Part shown: positions 27,166 to 35,011 of the stretch, one piece after another
How positions within the stretch are numbered: position 1 is the stretch's first letter
Layout of the letters: each line of letters begins with the position of its first letter
DNA from: a virus
Virus record (IMG/VR): IMGVR_UViG_3300031705_000001
Location: 62,001-126,000 of that record
DNA length: 64,000 bases
Reading direction: 5' to 3' (one strand)
Notes under the pieces: generated by a model
The model's database searches: none
Told to the model about the DNA's origin: nothing
Seen by the model: the letters and a program-made list of their open reading frames with translations, nothing else
Translations under genes and position numbers: made by a program

Positions 27166-27843
27166 ATGAAAAATAAAGCAGATGATGCATGGCAAATTCT
27201 AAGAATTCAAGGAGAATTTACAAAAGGATTTGACACTTTTAATGAAATAGATGTACCATGTGTATCGATATTCGGAAGTGCAAGAACAAAACAAGGTAGT
27301 AAATGGTATAACGAAGCAAGAGAATTTGCTAAGCTTATATCATGTGAAGGATTCGGAGTAATTACAGGCGGAGGTCCAGGAATAATGGCTGCAGCAAATC
27401 ACGGAGCTCATGAAGTTTCAGGTAATTCTATAGGAATTGGCATTGAATTGCCATTTGAATCAGGTATGAACAAATATGTTGATTTAGGAATGGAATGCAG
27501 ATACTTTTTTACAAGAAAGGTAATGTTCTTAAAATATTCGCAAGGATTCGTTGTATTTCCAGGAGGACTTGGAACTCTAGATGAATTATTTGAAGCAATT
27601 ACATTAGCTCAATGTGGTCACAACGTAAAATACCCAATAGTATTAGTTGGAAAAGATTATTGGTCAGGATTAATTGATTGGCTAAAAGATACTGTATTGG
27701 AAAGTAATAAAATGAGTCCATCGGATTTTGACTTATTTAGAATCGTAGATACTGCAGTGGAAGCAAGAGATAAAATTATGGAATATCACAATAAGGAAAT
27801 GACCGCACCTGGTTATTTAGGTAGCAACAAAACAAACTTTTAA
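27166..27843 (+). CDS. LOG-family nucleoside 5'-monophosphate phosphoribohydrolase
   Basis: A 225-residue Rossmann-fold protein with the family hallmarks: VSIFGSARTK near the start, GFGVITGGGPGIMAAANHGA, RKVMFLKYS and PGGLGTLDELFEA (residues ~132-143; PGGxGTxxE is the LOG/YgdH/TIGR00730 catalytic motif). These enzymes cut the N-glycosidic bond of nucleoside monophosphates, releasing a base and ribose 5-phosphate. In a phage cluster with a dUTPase and a PLP enzyme it may remove unwanted nucleotides or make a free base for modification. Annotation names such as lysine decarboxylase for this family are historical. Confidence 0.85.
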   Translation: MKNKADDAWQILRIQGEFTKGFDTFNEIDVPCVSIFGSARTKQGSKWYNEAREFAKLISCEGFGVITGGGPGIMAAANHGAHEVSGNSIGIGIELPFESGMNKYVDLGMECRYFFTRKVMFLKYSQGFVVFPGGLGTLDELFEAITLAQCGHNVKYPIVLVGKDYWSGLIDWLKDTVLESNKMSPSDFDLFRIVDTAVEARDKIMEYHNKEMTAPGYLGSNKTNF

Positions 27844-27846
27844 AAT

Positions 27847-28743
27847 ATGGCACATAACAAACACACAAAAAGTCTAATGAATCAAGATATTAATCTGATG
27901 ATGCCAAATCGTCAAGCTTGGTTAGATTTAGCAGGAGATTGGAAAGATCCATTTTCAGAACCAGTTATCACAGAACATGATGGATTTAAAGTCGTAAGAG
28001 AAGATTTAATGGGATTTGGTTCTAAATGCAGGTTTGGTGATATCTTAGTTCAATCAGCACCAACAGATACATTAGTATATGTACAGCCAAGGTGTGGATT
28101 TGCAGGTATATCACTTGCATATCTTGCAGAAAAATACAATAAAAAATTAGTATTATTTAGTCCATCACAAAAAGAAATTTCAGATCATCAAGCGATATGT
28201 ATTGAACGTGGAGCAGAAATGAAATTTAAAAGAGTTGCTGCTATGCCAAACCTTAACGCACATGCTAAAAGATGGGCAGAAGATAACAACGCAACGTTTA
28301 TTCCACTAGGACTTAAGCACGAATTAGTTACAGCAGCCGCAGTGAAAGTTGCATATGATCTTGCAGAAAAACACGGATATCCAGAAGAAGTTTGGTCAGC
28401 AATTTCTACAGGAGTATTACAAAGATCATTACAGATTGCATGGCCTGATGCAGATTTTCATGCAGTTGCAGTTGCTCGTAATATCAAAACAGGTGAAAGA
28501 GGTAGAGCTGAAATGTGGTCTCATCCTAAACCATTTAATCAAAACGTAAGTCTTGATCAAATGCCACCATTTCCAAGTGCATATAACTACGATGCAAAAG
28601 CATGGGAATTTATGAAGAAACATGGAAAACCAGGAGCATGGTTCTGGAATGTAGGTGGAGATCCTAGACCAGAATCTGATCAAACAAAAATTATAACAGA
28701 CTCTCAAAGAGAATGGGGACAAATTCTAGAAATGGACAGATAA
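27847..28743 (+). CDS. PLP-dependent fold-type II enzyme (ACC deaminase-like)
   Basis: The 298-residue protein contains VVREDLMGFGSKCRFGD, which matches the K-R-E-D-L-x-G-F-G-x-x-K-x-R block of ACC deaminase / D-cysteine desulfhydrase proteins; Lys60 would hold pyridoxal phosphate. The next block, QPRCGFAGISLAYLAEKY, corresponds to the substrate-binding loop and helix, though the usual Ser-x-Asn is altered, and ISTGVLQRSLQIAWP sits where a phosphate-binding Gly/Ser-rich loop is expected. The reaction is unknown (deamination, beta-elimination or beta-replacement of an amino acid). PLP enzymes supply or trim amino acid groups in known phage thymidine hypermodification, which makes the context notable. 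Confidence 0.65.
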   Translation: MAHNKHTKSLMNQDINLMMPNRQAWLDLAGDWKDPFSEPVITEHDGFKVVREDLMGFGSKCRFGDILVQSAPTDTLVYVQPRCGFAGISLAYLAEKYNKKLVLFSPSQKEISDHQAICIERGAEMKFKRVAAMPNLNAHAKRWAEDNNATFIPLGLKHELVTAAAVKVAYDLAEKHGYPEEVWSAISTGVLQRSLQIAWPDADFHAVAVARNIKTGERGRAEMWSHPKPFNQNVSLDQMPPFPSAYNYDAKAWEFMKKHGKPGAWFWNVGGDPRPESDQTKIITDSQREWGQILEMDR

Positions 28744-28748
28744 TAGTT

Positions 28749-28776
28749 GAAACTATTAATCAAATACACATATTAT
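28749..28776 (+). promoter_or_regulatory. GAAACT-N16-TATTAT promoter for dUTPase and polymerase
   Basis: GAAACT at 28749-28754, a 16-nt spacer and TATTAT at 28771-28776, 21 nt before the ATG at 28798. The box sits in a dyad, ATAGTT-GA-AACTAT (28744-28757). Confidence 0.55.
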
Positions 28777-28797
28777 TAATATAACAAAAAATACAAA

Positions 28798-29265
28798 ATG
28801 GCAAATATAGACAATGAATGCAAAGATCTTGAAGTAAAAGACTTTTACACCAAATCAACAACACATTTAGCAGACATCATGGAAAACCAAAAAAAGATGC
28901 AAGAGCAGACTTATGGTTTTAACTTTGAAGATATGACGTTACGAGAGGTAATGAATTTCTGGCATGTTAACACTCACGCAGTAGTTGATGAGATACATGA
29001 AATGACAGATGCACTTGGAGGTATTAAAGATGGTTCTGGAAATGCAGTCTGGAAATACTGGAAAAAAGACTTTACAAAATATGATACGATGAAAGTATCA
29101 GATCTTTCCGAAGGTGATAAGAAAGAATTATTTATGGAATGGGTAGATATTCTCCATTTCTTTATTAACTATGCAGCTTCTATTGGCTTGGATGCAAAAA
29201 CAGCATACAACTATTATTTCGCTAAAGCAGAAGAAAATGTAAATCGCCAAAAAAACAACTACTAA
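28798..29265 (+). CDS. Dimeric dUTPase-like all-alpha NTP pyrophosphatase
   Basis: A 155-residue helical protein with the metal-binding pattern of dimeric dUTPases/MazG-type enzymes: VVDEIHEMTDALGG (E-x2-E), WKYWKKD, and ELFMEWVDILHFFINYAASIG (E-x3-D with the LHF helix), then TAYNYYFAKAEENVNRQ. It would hydrolyse dUTP to dUMP and pyrophosphate, keeping uracil out of DNA and feeding dUMP to thymidylate or modified-pyrimidine synthesis. The polymerase N-half starts at the very next base. Confidence 0.75.
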   Translation: MANIDNECKDLEVKDFYTKSTTHLADIMENQKKMQEQTYGFNFEDMTLREVMNFWHVNTHAVVDEIHEMTDALGGIKDGSGNAVWKYWKKDFTKYDTMKVSDLSEGDKKELFMEWVDILHFFINYAASIGLDAKTAYNYYFAKAEENVNRQKNNY

Positions 29266-30684
29266 ATGCTATTAGATATTGAGCAAACCGACAGGGAACT
29301 AATTATTTCTTACTACGACAAAGAGGGCAAAGTATCATTTAAAAGATATGGCGTTAATCAATTCCAAAATTGGGTAGTAACTAAAGATACTGATAAACAC
29401 AAAGATGCAACATATAGAAATTGGGATGGTAGAGCTCTAAAAAGAGGTTACGCTAAATCATTCAACAAGTTTAGTTTATTATATTTCATGGATTCTCTAC
29501 CAGAAAAAGACAGGGAAGAGATCTACGAATTTAATATGCCACGAACGTATTTTGTAGATATTGAAACAGAAATAGTTGATGGTTTCCCAAAAGCAGAAGA
29601 AGCTAAAACTAGAATTCTATCGTTTTCAATAATTACACCAGAACGTAAAGCAATTGTATTAGGATTAGAAGACATGTCTCAGGAAGATATGAAGAAAATA
29701 CAGGCAGATACCAACAAACATTTCAAAGACTACGACCAAGATTGGGAATTCTCATATCATAAATTTGATAATGAGTATAATATGTTATATACGTTTTTGC
29801 ATAAGTTTTTACCTAAGTTCCCAATGATGACAGGGTGGAATTTCATCAACTATGATTGGCAGTATATAGTCAATAGATGTAAACGATTACAGATCGATAT
29901 GGAGCAAGTGGCAATCACTGGTGCGTTAGATAGAAAGGATAGTCGTCCATTACATATGGGTATTTTAGATTACATGCAATTATATGACAAATATGATAGA
30001 TCGGTTGCTGTTAAAGAATCTAATTCATTAGACTTTGTTTCAGGAGCAGTTTTAGATGTTAAGAAAATTAAATATTCTGGAGGACTTCAAGAACTATATG
30101 AAAATGATTTTACTAAGTACATTTATTACAACGTAGTCGATTCATGTTTAGTATACTATATAGATCAACAGTTAAAATCGATGGAAGTTCTTTTAACTCT
30201 AGCAACCATTACTAAGATGCCATTATATAAAGCATCATCACCTGTTGCGATTACAGAATCACTACTTGCAAGAAAACTTGCAGAACAGAATAAAAAGATT
30301 GGTGTAGAATATGGTAAAGCCGATGCTCTTAAAGAAGGTAAATTCGAAGGAGCTTTCGTTAAGCAACCAATTGTTGGATATTATAGTGGAGTAAGTGCAT
30401 TTGATTTTGCATCGCTATATCCTTCAATAATGAGACAATTTAATATTTCCCCCGAATCATATGTTGAGCAAGTACCTGAAGCAGAAATTCCAACAAGACG
30501 AAAAGACAAAAAGGTAATTGTCTGTGAAAACGGAGTGGTATTCAAAAAAGAAGATTCTATTCTTAAAAAAATATTAGCAGATTTATATGAGCAAAGAAAG
30601 GACTATAAAAAGACCTCTTATGCGTATTACGAGAAGGCTGCTAAGCTAGAAAAGAAATTAAAAAAATTAAATAGAATTAAATAA
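29266..30684 (+). CDS. 43A: Family B DNA polymerase, N-terminal half (split gp43)
   Basis: The 472-residue protein contains the 3'-5' exonuclease with Exo I TYFVDIETEI (Asp98, Glu100), Exo II TGWNFINYDWQYI and Exo III YNVVDSCLVYYID, plus polymerase motif A, FDFASLYPSIM (Asp380). It stops in the fingers, after LADLYEQRKDYKKTSYAYYEKAAKLEKKL..., where T4 gp43 simply continues. Motifs B and C are not here but in the gene at 35759. The split appears genuine: both ends are clean and have their own signals. T4 gp43 is 898 residues; the two halves add to 874. Confidence 0.9.
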   Translation: MLLDIEQTDRELIISYYDKEGKVSFKRYGVNQFQNWVVTKDTDKHKDATYRNWDGRALKRGYAKSFNKFSLLYFMDSLPEKDREEIYEFNMPRTYFVDIETEIVDGFPKAEEAKTRILSFSIITPERKAIVLGLEDMSQEDMKKIQADTNKHFKDYDQDWEFSYHKFDNEYNMLYTFLHKFLPKFPMMTGWNFINYDWQYIVNRCKRLQIDMEQVAITGALDRKDSRPLHMGILDYMQLYDKYDRSVAVKESNSLDFVSGAVLDVKKIKYSGGLQELYENDFTKYIYYNVVDSCLVYYIDQQLKSMEVLLTLATITKMPLYKASSPVAITESLLARKLAEQNKKIGVEYGKADALKEGKFEGAFVKQPIVGYYSGVSAFDFASLYPSIMRQFNISPESYVEQVPEAEIPTRRKDKKVIVCENGVVFKKEDSILKKILADLYEQRKDYKKTSYAYYEKAAKLEKKLKKLNRIK

Positions 30685-30706
30685 TACTTACATTGTATAT
30701 TTAGTT

Positions 30707-30715
30707 GATATATAA
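30707..30715 (+). promoter_or_regulatory. GATATATAA motif ahead of nrdB
   Basis: An exact GATATATAA 26 nt before the nrdB ATG, with no GAAAC box 16 nt upstream (the -35 position reads TACATT). It is the late-type motif, unexpected for ribonucleotide reductase. Confidence 0.45.
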
Positions 30716-30741
30716 TTAACATCAAAACACTTAACACTTAT

Positions 30742-31719
30742 ATGAGCGATATTTTTCAAAAAAGAGTAAACATTTTACCATATCAATATCCACAGCTTTT
30801 GGCATATAAAGATGCTATCAGACATTCTTATTGGATACATACAGAATTTAATTTTACAACAGATATCGATGACTTTAAAACTAAGATTTCAACCAAAGAA
30901 CGAGAAGTTATTAAAAGATCAATGCTTGCGATTGCGCAAATAGAGGTAAATGTTAAAACTTTCTGGGCAGATCTTTATAAAAGAATGCCAATTACAGAAA
31001 TCGGAGATGTTGGAATGACATTTGCAGAATCTGAAGTAAGACATAAAGATGCATATGCACAGTTACTATTAATCTTAGGACTTGAAAAAGAGTTCGAACA
31101 TGTTGTAGAGATTCCTGCAATTAAAGACAGAATTGCATACTTGACTAAATATTTAGATGGAACAAGAAGCAGAGACAATAAAATGTACACAAAATCAGTG
31201 TTATTATTTTCTTTATTCATTGAACATGTAAGTTTGTTTAGTCAATTCTTTATTATGATGTCTTTCAATAAAGAGAAGAATCTTTTTAAAGGTATTTCTA
31301 ATGTTGTCGAAGCTACAAGTAAAGAAGAAGAAATTCATGGAAACTTTGGATCTGAATTGATCAATATTATTAAAGAAGAGAATCCTGAATGGTTCGATGA
31401 AGAATTCGAACAACTAATAGATTCAGCATGTAAAAAAGCATATGTAGCAGAATGCAAAATATTAGATTGGATATTTGAAAAAGGTGAACTTGATTTCTTA
31501 TCTAAAGAAAATATTAAAAACTTTATTAAAAACAGATTTAACAATTCATTAAATAGAATTGGAATGAAATCAATATTTGATATTGATCTTATTGAATTAG
31601 AAAAATCATTATGGTTTGACGTAGAGATACTATCAACTAAAGAAGGCGATTTCTTTTATAAGAAAAGCGTAGATTACAACAAGAAGTCTAAGTCAATAAC
31701 TGAAGACGATTTATTTTAA
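30742..31719 (+). CDS. nrdB: Class I ribonucleotide reductase small subunit
   Basis: A 325-residue R2 protein. Metal ligands are visible as Glu in AIAQIEVN (in place of the usual Asp), Glu and His in FAESEVRHKDAY, Glu in FIEHVSLF and the EEEIHG pair. The Tyr four residues after the HKDA His lies where the E. coli radical Tyr122 is, so a tyrosyl radical is likely. Together with the next gene it reduces ribonucleotides to deoxyribonucleotides. The C-terminus, TEDDLF, would dock on the large subunit. It follows the polymerase N-half by 57 nt. Confidence 0.9.
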   Translation: MSDIFQKRVNILPYQYPQLLAYKDAIRHSYWIHTEFNFTTDIDDFKTKISTKEREVIKRSMLAIAQIEVNVKTFWADLYKRMPITEIGDVGMTFAESEVRHKDAYAQLLLILGLEKEFEHVVEIPAIKDRIAYLTKYLDGTRSRDNKMYTKSVLLFSLFIEHVSLFSQFFIMMSFNKEKNLFKGISNVVEATSKEEEIHGNFGSELINIIKEENPEWFDEEFEQLIDSACKKAYVAECKILDWIFEKGELDFLSKENIKNFIKNRFNNSLNRIGMKSIFDIDLIELEKSLWFDVEILSTKEGDFFYKKSVDYNKKSKSITEDDLF

Positions 31720-31741
31720 AATTATTAAAAAACTAAAACAC

Positions 31742-33367
31742 ATGGAATACGAAAAGAATTACTGGCTTAACGAAGACAGTAGGCAATTTCTTTCAAGGGG
31801 TTATATTGACGAAACCCCAGAGCAAAGAATTAAAGATGTCGCAAATACAGCAGAGAGATATTTAAAAATTGATGGATTTGCGAGAAAGTTCGAAGATTAT
31901 ATGGAACGCGGATTCTATAGTTTATCAACTCCAGTTTGGATCAACTTTGGAAAAGATAAAGGACTTCCTGTTAGTTGCTATGGATCAAACGTTGATGATA
32001 CATTAGATAGCATCTTAAATGGAAGTAGAGAAATAGGAATGATGTCAAAATACGGAGGAGGAACTTCTGTATATTTAGGAAATATTAGATCAAGAGGAAC
32101 TAATATTTCAACAGGAGGTACAGCAGATGGACCAGTACACTATGCTAGAATGTATGATACAACAGTTGATGTATGTAAACAATCAGAAGCAAGACGTGGA
32201 GCATGTGCAGCTTGGTTACCAGTAGAACACAATGATATTTTAGAATTCTTAGATATTGGTAGTGAAGGTAATCCTATTCAAAACTTACAATTCGGAGTTA
32301 CTGTTGGTGATGAATGGATTGCAGAAATGAAAGCTGGAGATTCTGATAAGCGTAAAATATGGGCAAAGATTATTCAAAAGAGAAATGAATTTGGCTTTCC
32401 TTATATTATGTTTAAAGATAATTCAAACAACAATTCACCATATAAAGAATTAGGTTTAGAAATCACAGCATCTAATTTATGTAGTGAGATTCAGTTACCA
32501 ACAGATTCTTTTAATTCATTCGTATGTTGCTTAGGTTCTATTAACCTTTTACACTGGGATGAAATTAAAGATACTGATGCAATCGAAACATACACATTAT
32601 TCTTAAATGCAGTAATGGATGAATTCGTTAAGAAATCTACAAATATGCCAGGTATGGCAAGAGCACATCGTTTTGCTGAACAACACAGAGCATTGGGATT
32701 AGGCGTACTTGGATACCACTCGTTATTTCAATCTAAATTAATTACATTTGATTCTATTCAAGCAAAGGGATTAAATCATGATATATTTAGTACTTTAAAA
32801 GAAAGAAGTGAAAAAGCATCTAAATGGTTACATGACGAAAGAGGTTACAGATCAATTAGACCTGGATTTGCAAACACAACATTGCTTGCAGTTGCACCAA
32901 CTAAATCAAGTTCTTTTATATTAGGACAAGTTTCTATGGGTATTGAACCAATCAAATCTAATTATTTTATTAAAGATTTGGCAAAGTCAAAGACTATCTA
33001 TAAGAACCCATTCCTTATTGAAGAATTAATCAAATATGATTTAAATACTCCACAAGTTTGGGAAGATATTTTAAAAAGAGATGGATCTGTCCAACACTTA
33101 GACTTTCCAACTAAAGAAGTTTTCAAATCATTTGTTGAGTTATCTCCAAAAGAAATCGTATTACAAGCGGCACAGAGACAAAAGTTCATTGATCAATCAC
33201 AATCGTTAAACATTATGATACATCCAAGCGTACCAGCAAAGGATATTAATCAATTGTATTTATATGCACATGAAGAAGGCGTTAAGACGCTTTACTATCA
33301 ATTTAGTCAAAGTTCAGCGCAATCATTTGCAAGAGATATTCTTGAATGTTCAAGTTGCGAGGGTTAA
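31742..33367 (+). CDS. nrdA: Class I ribonucleotide reductase large subunit, no ATP cone
   Basis: A 541-residue R1 protein. It has LPVSCYGS (first redox Cys, ~79), GGGTSVYLGNIR, RRGACAAWLP, ASNLCSEIQLP (active-site Cys247 and Glu249), the second redox Cys in VCCLGSINL, and the C-terminal swinging-arm pair CSSC (residues 536 and 539). It is shorter than cellular NrdA because the N-terminal ATP-cone is missing, as in many phage enzymes, which removes overall activity control by dATP. It forms an operon with nrdB (22-nt gap). Confidence 0.9.
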   Translation: MEYEKNYWLNEDSRQFLSRGYIDETPEQRIKDVANTAERYLKIDGFARKFEDYMERGFYSLSTPVWINFGKDKGLPVSCYGSNVDDTLDSILNGSREIGMMSKYGGGTSVYLGNIRSRGTNISTGGTADGPVHYARMYDTTVDVCKQSEARRGACAAWLPVEHNDILEFLDIGSEGNPIQNLQFGVTVGDEWIAEMKAGDSDKRKIWAKIIQKRNEFGFPYIMFKDNSNNNSPYKELGLEITASNLCSEIQLPTDSFNSFVCCLGSINLLHWDEIKDTDAIETYTLFLNAVMDEFVKKSTNMPGMARAHRFAEQHRALGLGVLGYHSLFQSKLITFDSIQAKGLNHDIFSTLKERSEKASKWLHDERGYRSIRPGFANTTLLAVAPTKSSSFILGQVSMGIEPIKSNYFIKDLAKSKTIYKNPFLIEELIKYDLNTPQVWEDILKRDGSVQHLDFPTKEVFKSFVELSPKEIVLQAAQRQKFIDQSQSLNIMIHPSVPAKDINQLYLYAHEEGVKTLYYQFSQSSAQSFARDILECSSCEG

Positions 33368-33373
33368 AATAAA

Positions 33374-33459
33374 GGTGTGGTTTGAATACCACTCTTAGGA
33401 CCGAAACTAGTTTTCGGATAGAAGCCGGGGGTTCGCTACTTCCCGGCTTCGTTTTGTTT
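33374..33459 (+). ncRNA. Three-hairpin structured RNA ending in a terminator-like stem
   Basis: Between nrdA and the next gene lie three consecutive perfect hairpins: GTGGT/ACCAC (33377-33392), CCGAAA/TTTCGG (33401-33417) and a GC-rich 9-bp stem GAAGCCGGG/CCCGGCTTC with a 12-nt loop (33421-33450), followed by GTTTTGTTT. The GC-rich block stands out in AT-rich DNA. The last stem is a good terminator; the whole could be a small RNA, a leader element or just 3'-end protection of the nrd transcript. It does not fold into a tRNA cloverleaf. Confidence 0.5.
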
Positions 33460-33470
33460 AAAGAAAAATA

Positions 33471-33479
33471 GATATATAA
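33471..33479 (+). promoter_or_regulatory. Late promoter GATATATAA
   Basis: An exact copy 32 nt before the ATG at 33512 and just after the terminator-like stem, so it starts a new transcript for three small targeting-peptide genes. Confidence 0.6.
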
Positions 33480-33498
33480 CCTAATAATACAACAAACA

Positions 33499-33550
33499 AA
33501 ACAAAACAATTATGAAACACGTAAAATTATTTGAAGCATTTGCTTCAACA
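33499..33550 (+). repeat. Repeated start cassette, copy 1 of 3
   Basis: The leader plus first ~13 codons of this gene recur at 34592-34643 (a few changes) and, more diverged, at 34254-34305. The shared core encodes MKHVKLFEAFAS. It records duplication of the targeting-peptide cassette. Confidence 0.75.
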
Positions 33551-33823
33551 GTAAACGAAGCAAAATCTTATAAGAAAGAATTCAAAGAGATCAAAGATTA
33601 CTTCTATAATGTAACGCTAGACGGAAACCAAATAACAGTATGGGATTTTGAAGAAAACAAAGACTACGCAGTGGTATTCACATGGTATCCTGAAGAAGAA
33701 ACAGCAAATGGTGAAGACCAAAGGATTGCAAGGTCTGATGATGGCGACAAAATTAAAACAGCAGAAGACTTCATAGATTTCGTTAATGATCATGCGCCAG
33801 AAGAAGAAGAAAACTGGGACTAA
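33512..33823 (+). CDS. Small targeting-peptide protein, family member 1
   Basis: A 103-residue acidic protein with leader MKHVKLFEAFASTVNEAKSY; VNE-A fits prohead-protease cleavage. The mature part (KKEFKEIKDYFYNVTLDGNQITV ... AEDFIDFVNDH ... W) is homologous to the second half of the next gene (KKEFKNLENQYDASFDGDIISI ... DDFTSLID ... W), a small alpha/beta domain. Presumed internal head protein; the late promoter fits this. Confidence 0.65.
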   Translation: MKHVKLFEAFASTVNEAKSYKKEFKEIKDYFYNVTLDGNQITVWDFEENKDYAVVFTWYPEEETANGEDQRIARSDDGDKIKTAEDFIDFVNDHAPEEEENWD

Positions 33824-33843
33824 ATAAATTAAAATATAATATT

Positions 33844-34572
33844 ATGGCAAAAGCATTCGCAGTAACAGAAAATACACCAGATTATGGAGTAATACACTTG
33901 TATTTAAATCAAGGTGCAGCTAAAAAGAAATTAGCAGAACTAGAAAAAGCACAAAAAGAAGATCCTGATTTTGATGATGATGAAGTTGAATTTGAAATGA
34001 ACGATTTTAAATTAACAGATGGTACAGCATATGGTCATAAATCAGAAGGATCTATAGAATACGGAGATGCTCCTGAAGATTCATTTGAAGAAAGAAAAGA
34101 AGATGCAGCTGAATATTCTGAATGGGGCGCAGTTGTCGATTTAGCAAAACACAAGTATGTTCAAATTTACGTAGGATCTGCAATAGAGGTTGCACCATCA
34201 AAGGCATCAGTTTTTATTTATGAAGCAGATGAAATATCAGAACATGTTAAACAAAACAAAACAATTATGAAACACGTAAAATTATTCGAAGCGTTTGTTG
34301 CAAATATCAACGAAGCTAAAGTAAACCTTAAGAAAGAATTTAAAAACTTAGAAAATCAATATGATGCATCATTCGATGGTGATATTATATCAATTGTTGG
34401 TGAAAATCCATTTGATGATGGCAACGAATACACATTCAATTGGGATGGTACTGCAGTTTGGTCAGACGAAGATAACTACGGTGGTCAAGAATGGTCAAGT
34501 GAAGTAACATCAGTTGATGATTTCACATCTTTAATAGATGGTGGTTCAATTGACGGCGGAGACTGGCAATAA
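33844..34572 (+). CDS. Fused protein with internal targeting-peptide start at 34267
   Basis: The 242-residue frame joins an N-terminal 141-residue acidic part (MAKAFAVTENTPDYG...) with a 101-residue targeting-peptide unit beginning at Met142 (ATG 34267, MKHVKLFEAFVANINEAK). The join is encoded by AAACAAAACAAAACAATT, the same A-rich leader found before free-standing genes, and the second unit is a paralogue of the 103-residue protein upstream. A separate product from the internal ATG is likely, perhaps with a read-through fusion. Function unknown. Confidence 0.6.
   Translation: MAKAFAVTENTPDYGVIHLYLNQGAAKKKLAELEKAQKEDPDFDDDEVEFEMNDFKLTDGTAYGHKSEGSIEYGDAPEDSFEERKEDAAEYSEWGAVVDLAKHKYVQIYVGSAIEVAPSKASVFIYEADEISEHVKQNKTIMKHVKLFEAFVANINEAKVNLKKEFKNLENQYDASFDGDIISIVGENPFDDGNEYTFNWDGTAVWSDEDNYGGQEWSSEVTSVDDFTSLIDGGSIDGGDWQ
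34254..34305 (+). repeat. Repeated start cassette, copy 2 of 3 (internal, in frame)
   Basis: The diverged middle copy of the leader-plus-MKHVKLFEAF cassette, here inside an open reading frame rather than between genes. Confidence 0.65.
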
Positions 34573-34591
34573 TACAAAATAATACAAAACA

Positions 34592-34643
34592 AAACAAAAT
34601 AATTATGAAACATGTAAAATTATTTGAAGCATTTGCTTCAACA
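34592..34643 (+). repeat. Repeated start cassette, copy 3 of 3
   Basis: Close match to 33499-33550 covering the A-rich leader and the codons for MKHVKLFEAFAST. Confidence 0.75.
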
Positions 34644-34889
34644 TTAAACGAGAAATATTCATCATCAGACATTAAAAAACTTAGAGTGTTTACTGATGAG
34701 GTTGCAGATGACATTTATGATTCATATGAAGATGAATTCATGGATGGTAAATTAGACGAAGACGATTTTAGCCAAGAAGTAATGTTTGATTACATATCTG
34801 ATTGGGGTGAAAATAATGAAATGACAGTTAAAGAAATCATTGCTGATTTTTACTGGAAAGATTTACGAGATGAATTAGGTCTTAGATAA
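34605..34889 (+). CDS. Small targeting-peptide protein, family member 3
   Basis: A 94-residue acidic protein starting MKHVKLFEAFASTLNEKYSS; LNE-K would be the processing site. The rest is helical and Asp/Glu-rich (VADDIYDSYEDEFMDGKLDEDDF). It shares the leader but not clearly the domain of its two neighbours. Followed by a strong terminator. Confidence 0.65.
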   Translation: MKHVKLFEAFASTLNEKYSSSDIKKLRVFTDEVADDIYDSYEDEFMDGKLDEDDFSQEVMFDYISDWGENNEMTVKEIIADFYWKDLRDELGLR

Positions 34890-34915
34890 TATTAAAATTT
34901 AAAGTAAAATTAACC

Positions 34916-34948
34916 AAAGGACATACCATAACAGTATGTCCTTTTTTT
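34916..34948 (+). terminator. Rho-independent terminator
   Basis: A perfect 10-bp stem AAAGGACATA / TATGTCCTTT plus an inner C-G pair, loop of 7, then a T run. It separates the late-type small genes from the sliding clamp gene. Confidence 0.92.
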
Positions 34949-34950
34949 AT

Positions 34951-34978
34951 GAAACTATTTCATAGTTATAGGTATAAT
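34951..34978 (+). promoter_or_regulatory. GAAACT-N16-TATAAT promoter for the sliding clamp
   Basis: GAAACT at 34951-34956, a 16-nt spacer and a perfect TATAAT at 34973-34978, immediately after the terminator and 33 nt before the ATG. The box is part of a dyad AACTA-TTTCA-TAGTT (34953-34967). Confidence 0.7.
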
Positions 34979-35011
34979 ATTCAAATATCATTATCTAAAT
35001 AAATAACAATT

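Noticed and set aside
33374-33459. tRNA or tmRNA
   Set aside because: A GGTTCG-like loop is present, but no acceptor stem, D-arm or anticodon arm can be formed.
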